Shown one piece after another: positions 14,302-17,147 of a stretch of 17,147 bases of DNA; positions within the stretch are counted from its first letter, which is position 1; every line of letters begins with the position of its first letter. The translations under genes and the position numbers were made by a program. The notes beneath the pieces were generated by a model that was not told where the DNA came from, did not search any database, and saw nothing but the letters and a program-made list of their open reading frames with translations. Source of the stretch: an uncultured Lachnospiraceae bacterium (GTDB taxonomy: Bacteria; Bacillota; Clostridia; Lachnospirales; Lachnospiraceae); the NCBI GenBank assembly GCA_902489645.1, contig CABUAW010000053.1, forward strand, positions 1-17,147, in the 5' to 3' direction.

Positions 14302-14307
14302 CACTTT
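14285..14307. repeat. Inverted repeat over the DegV promoter -35
   Basis: AAAGTGTT (14285-14292) and AACACTTT (14300-14307) are perfect 8-bp arms with a 7-bp spacer. The dyad covers the pdxR stop codon and the DegV -35 box. No U-tract follows on either strand, so an operator is more likely than a pdxR terminator. The binding protein is unknown. Confidence 0.6.
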
Positions 14308-15695
14308 ATACAATGACTGAGAATATCAATGGCCTTATCTATTTTTTCTCTGTCAATACCGGAATAATTCAGCACAATGACATGCTGCCTGGCCTGTTCC
14401 GGCTGATGATAATATCCGGACAGACAGGAAATTCTCAGACCCATCCGGCCGGCCAGCCTTTCAAGGTCATCATCCGACAGCTCCGTATCCATTTCCATCA
14501 AAAAATGCAGCCCGGAGTTTTCCTCTTTAATCCGTATTTTATCCGACAGCGGACTTTTTCGTATACTTTCCAGAAGAATGTCCCTCTGATTCCGGTAGTA
14601 ATTACGCATCCGATTAATATGCTTTTCAAAATATCCGCCGGAAATAAACCGGGCCAGCGTATACTGTTCAAAATTTGAAACCGTACAGGAATAAAAGCCC
14701 AGTTTCTCATAAAACTGCTGCAACAATTTCTGCGGCAGCACCATATAACTGATACGAATCGTTGAGGACAGACTTTTACTGAAAGTATTCATATAAATGA
14801 CCTTATCCATCACATCAATGCTCTGCAGCGCCGGAATCGGCCGCCCAAGCAGCCTGAATTCACTGTCATAATCATCCTCGATAATGTATCGCCGTTCACT
14901 TTTTGAAGCCCATCCGAGCAATTCATAGCGCCGACTGATTGGCGTCACCGTTCCCGTCGGATAATGGTGAGATGGCGATAAATGAAGAATATCCGCCCCG
15001 GAATTTTCCAGAACCTCCGTCCGGACACCGCTCTCATCCATCGGTATGTAACACACCTTCACACCATGGCTTGTATATATCTTGGCAATTTTTTCATATC
15101 CCGGGTCTTCAATGGCATAGACCGCTTCATTTCCAAAAAGCTGAATGAGAAGGCCATATAAATATTCCGTCCCGGCCCCGATAATAATCTGCTCCGGCGA
15201 AACGCCGATTCCCCGAAATTGATATAAATGCTCGGCAATGGCCCTTCGAAGCTCCATAATTCCTCCGGCCGGCGGCGGAAGCAGCAATGTGGAATCCTCC
15301 CCGGATAGAACTTCCCTGGTCAGTTTTGCCCATATCGAAAAGGGAAAATTATTATGGCTCGTCCGGTTACTTATAAAATCTGCAAAACAGGGCGTTTCCC
15401 CCGGTGTTTCCTGCAAATGCACGACGCGCTCCGGCTTCTTCTCCGAAAATGTTTTTACCTCCGAAACAAAGTAGCCGCGCTTTGGTATCGAATAAATGTA
15501 GCCCTCCGCCATCAATTGGGCATAGGCATTTTCAACTGTAATCGTACTTATATCCAGATTTTTTGCAAAACTCCGTTTTGAAGGCAGCTTGTCACCGGAT
15601 TTCAGCTTTCCGTTCATAATATCCTTCTTAATACATTTATATAAATGTTCATACAAACTGTCTGACCCTAAATTAACAAAAGAATAGGTAAGCAT
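14298..15695 (-). CDS. pdxR: PdxR, MocR-type PLP-responsive regulator of pdxST
   Basis: GntR-type winged helix fused to a class I aminotransferase-like domain, 465 aa: the MocR/PdxR architecture. Residues 10-80 are the DNA-binding part (SLYEHLYKCIKKDI, KLPSKRSFAKNLDIS, TITVENAYAQLMAEGYI). The sensor domain (about 105-465) carries PPPAGGIMELRRAIAEHL, IEDPGYEKI, PSHHYPTGTV, IEDDYDSEF and the PLP lysine K307 in NTFSKSL. PdxR proteins bind PLP there and switch pdxST, which is transcribed divergently here, so the assignment rests on both sequence and position. An upstream in-frame ATG at 15722 would add nine residues; I prefer ATG 15693-15695 because MLTYSF is the usual start of this family, with GGAGG (15707-15711) 11 bp upstream. 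PdxR often activates pdxST and represses itself. Confidence 0.92.
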   Translation of the reverse strand: MLTYSFVNLGSDSLYEHLYKCIKKDIMNGKLKSGDKLPSKRSFAKNLDISTITVENAYAQLMAEGYIYSIPKRGYFVSEVKTFSEKKPERVVHLQETPGETPCFADFISNRTSHNNFPFSIWAKLTREVLSGEDSTLLLPPPAGGIMELRRAIAEHLYQFRGIGVSPEQIIIGAGTEYLYGLLIQLFGNEAVYAIEDPGYEKIAKIYTSHGVKVCYIPMDESGVRTEVLENSGADILHLSPSHHYPTGTVTPISRRYELLGWASKSERRYIIEDDYDSEFRLLGRPIPALQSIDVMDKVIYMNTFSKSLSSTIRISYMVLPQKLLQQFYEKLGFYSCTVSNFEQYTLARFISGGYFEKHINRMRNYYRNQRDILLESIRKSPLSDKIRIKEENSGLHFLMEMDTELSDDDLERLAGRMGLRISCLSGYYHQPEQARQHVIVLNYSGIDREKIDKAIDILSHCIKC

Positions 15696-15720
15696 CCCAC
15701 TTCTGACCTCCAATCTGACC
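15661..15720. repeat. Three direct TCTGACC repeats at the pdxR start
   Basis: TCTGACC occurs at 15661-15667, 15702-15708 and 15714-15720. The last two are 12 bp apart, just upstream of the preferred pdxR start and around its ribosome binding site; the first is inside the coding region. On the minus strand they read GGTCAGA. MocR-type regulators commonly use direct repeats, so these may be PdxR half-sites. Confidence 0.4.
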
Positions 15721-15744
15721 ATTTTAAATTATTCCTGATTGAAC

Positions 15745-15782
15745 ATTTTCATATGGCCAAAATGAATTATAATTCATATTAT
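15745..15782 (+). promoter_or_regulatory. pdxST promoter region with weak -35 (activator-dependent candidate)
   Basis: Two possible plus-strand -10 boxes are seen: TATAAT (15768-15773), with no useful -35, and TATTAT (15777-15782), with TGGCCA (15754-15759) 17 bp upstream. The poor -35 fits activation by PdxR. AAAGGAG precedes the pdxS ATG. Confidence 0.45.
15762..15777. repeat. Perfect 16-bp palindrome in the pdxR-pdxS gap
   Basis: ATGAATTATAATTCAT is identical on both strands. It contains the pdxR -10 box on one strand and a TATAAT on the other, so polymerase or a regulator bound here would affect both directions. Confidence 0.6.
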
Positions 15783-15794
15783 AAATTTTGTAAA
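15766..15794 (-). promoter_or_regulatory. pdxR promoter
   Basis: On the minus strand TTTACA (15789-15794) and a perfect TATAAT (15766-15771) are spaced by 17 bp. It overlaps the divergent pdxS promoter region, so the two promoters compete for the same DNA. Confidence 0.65.
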
Positions 15795-15817
15795 GTATTA
15801 AAGCAAAGGAGAACCTT

Positions 15818-16693
15818 ATGAATAATGAAAGATATGCGTTAAATAAAGAACTTGCACAAATGTTAAAAGGCGGCGTCATCATGGATGTAACCACACCGGA
15901 ACAGGCCGTCATCGCTCAGGAGGCCGGCGCCTGCGCTGTCATGGCTCTGGAACGTATTCCGGCCGATATCCGTGCCGCCGGCGGTGTAGCCCGTATGAGT
16001 GACCCGAAAATGATTCGCGGTATCCAGGAGGCTGTTTCTATCCCGGTTATGGCCAAATGCCGGATTGGACATTTTGTAGAAGCCCAGATTCTGGAAGCTA
16101 TTGAAATTGACTATATTGATGAAAGCGAAGTTCTCACTCCGGCCGACGATGTATACCATATCGACAAAACCCGCTTTAAAGTACCTTTTGTCTGCGGCGC
16201 CAGAGATTTGGGCGAAGCATTACGCCGTATCAACGAAGGCGCTTCCATGATTCGTACAAAGGGTGAACCGGGAACCGGCGACGTTGTCCAGGCGGTCAGC
16301 CATATGCGCCAGATGAACCGTCAGATTGCCCAGATTACTTCCATGCGTGCGGACGAGCTTTTTGACGAAGCAAAAAAACTCCAGGTTCCTTACGACCTTG
16401 TATTATATGTCCATGACCACGGCCGTCTTCCTGTTGTCAATTTTGCTGCCGGTGGTGTGGCTACTCCGGCCGACGCCGCTTTAATGATGCAGCTCGGTGC
16501 TGAAGGTGTTTTCGTTGGCTCCGGTATTTTCAAATCGGGTAATCCTAAAAAACGGGCCAACGCCATCGTCAAGGCCGTCACCAACTATACCGATGCCAAA
16601 ATGATTGCCGAACTTTCCGAAGATTTAGGCGAAGCTATGGTCGGTATTAACGCCCAGGAAATCGAACTTCTGATGGCGGAACGGGGGAAATAA
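15818..16693 (+). CDS. pdxS: Pyridoxal 5'-phosphate synthase, lyase subunit PdxS
   Basis: Joins ribose 5-phosphate, glyceraldehyde 3-phosphate and ammonia to make PLP directly (DXP-independent route). The protein is 291 aa, the normal length. Visible: GGVIMDVTTPEQA with D23, ALERIPADIRAAGGVARMSDP (43-63), K80 in VMAKCRIGH (Schiff base with ribose 5-phosphate), ESEVLTPADD (103-111), K148 in MIRTKGEPGTGD (second lysine), NFAAGGVATPADAALMMQLG, and FVGSGIFKS as phosphate-binding part. Twelve PdxS form a double hexameric ring decorated with PdxT, which supplies ammonia. pdxT follows with a 1-bp gap. AAAGGAG lies 8 bp before the ATG. Divergent pdxR is the probable activator. Confidence 0.98.
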   Translation: MNNERYALNKELAQMLKGGVIMDVTTPEQAVIAQEAGACAVMALERIPADIRAAGGVARMSDPKMIRGIQEAVSIPVMAKCRIGHFVEAQILEAIEIDYIDESEVLTPADDVYHIDKTRFKVPFVCGARDLGEALRRINEGASMIRTKGEPGTGDVVQAVSHMRQMNRQIAQITSMRADELFDEAKKLQVPYDLVLYVHDHGRLPVVNFAAGGVATPADAALMMQLGAEGVFVGSGIFKSGNPKKRANAIVKAVTNYTDAKMIAELSEDLGEAMVGINAQEIELLMAERGK

Positions 16694-16694
16694 T

Positions 16695-17147
16695 ATGCGT
16701 ATCGGAATCACCGCCGTTCAAGGCGCTTTCGCAGAACATGAACAGGTTCTGAAAAAATTAAATGTCGATTATGTGGAACTACGAAAAGCCGAGGATTTAA
16801 ACACGCCCATCGACGGTCTGATTCTTCCCGGCGGTGAAAGCACTGTTCAGGGAAAACTGTTGAAAGAGCTTGACATGTTTGAGGCGCTTCGTGAAAAAAT
16901 TCAGAATGGGCTGCCCGTATTGGCGACCTGCGCCGGACTTATCCTTCTGGCCGAAAAGCTTTCCAACGACAGTCATACATATTTCGCGACCCTTCCTGTC
17001 ACTGTCCGCCGTAACGCTTACGGACGCCAGCTCGGCAGCTTCCATACCCTATCTGACTTTGGCCCGGAAAAAAACGTTCCAATGACCTTTATCCGTGCCC
17101 CGTTTATCGAACAGGCCCGGGAGGACGTGGATATTCTGGCCCGTGTC
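16695..17147 (+). CDS. pdxT: Pyridoxal 5'-phosphate synthase, glutaminase subunit PdxT (partial, 3' end outside window)
   Basis: The first 151 codons of the class I glutamine amidotransferase that releases ammonia from glutamine and passes it to PdxS. It begins MRIGITAVQGAFAEHEQVL, has the family signature PGGEST (45-50) and the catalytic nucleophile C79 in LATCAGLILLAE, followed by VRRNAYGRQLGSF and FIRAPFIE. The catalytic His-Glu pair lies beyond the window. The ATG is 1 bp after the pdxS stop and the ribosome binding site (GGGGGAA) is poor, so translation is probably coupled to pdxS. Confidence 0.96.
   Translation, partial: MRIGITAVQGAFAEHEQVLKKLNVDYVELRKAEDLNTPIDGLILPGGESTVQGKLLKELDMFEALREKIQNGLPVLATCAGLILLAEKLSNDSHTYFATLPVTVRRNAYGRQLGSFHTLSDFGPEKNVPMTFIRAPFIEQAREDVDILARV

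Noticed and set aside
1..17147. CRISPR arrays, tRNA or rRNA genes, insertion sequences, prophage
   Set aside because: I saw no regularly spaced repeats, cloverleaf-like sequences, transposase motifs or phage genes; the window is almost fully filled with the listed genes.

Overview
The window is ordinary chromosome from a strictly anaerobic, low-to-mid G+C Firmicute of the Clostridia, most likely a Lachnospiraceae relative. This is inferred from the B. subtilis-like ThyA, a class A flavodiiron protein, AGGAGG ribosome binding sites, PdxR/PdxST and the overall gene style; I ran no search. Fourteen protein genes are supported, two of them cut by the window edges. I see no rRNA, tRNA, CRISPR array, insertion sequence or phage.

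Layout: (a) 1-593, minus, partial TrmB-family regulator with its own promoter. (b) 825-3274, minus, thyA-folA (thymidylate synthase, dihydrofolate reductase; deoxythymidine and folate metabolism), followed by ilvE (branched-chain aminotransferase), which has its own promoter reaching into the folA 3' end. (c) 3471-4562, plus, a stand-alone RelA/SpoT-type nucleotide pyrophosphokinase with a long uncharacterised C-terminal half, ending at a bidirectional terminator. (d) 4651-7308, minus, a membrane-anchored TPR protein followed by hflX. (e) 7371-13245, minus, a redox block: an Rrf2 regulator with a three-cysteine cluster site, a triple-fusion protein (acyl-CoA dehydrogenase, ETF-alpha FAD domain, rubredoxin), a flavodiiron protein, a strong terminator, then an orphan RnfC-RnfD fusion. 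(f) 13397-14236, minus, a DegV fatty-acid-binding protein. (g) 14298-17147, divergent pdxR (minus) and pdxST (plus), making and controlling pyridoxal phosphate.

The most interesting part is (e). The fusion protein places three redox centres in one chain in the order acyl-CoA flavin, ETF flavin, rubredoxin iron, and the next gene, 11 bp downstream, is a flavodiiron O2/NO reductase whose usual electron donor is rubredoxin. I infer a short route from acyl-CoA oxidation to reduction of O2 or NO, probably controlled by the neighbouring Fe-S Rrf2 repressor. The adjacent RnfC-RnfD fusion keeps both 4Fe-4S clusters, but I cannot find the NADH/FMN glycine loop of RnfC or the covalent-flavin threonine motif of RnfD, and no rnfA/B/E/G genes accompany it. 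It may therefore be a repurposed membrane electron-transfer protein.
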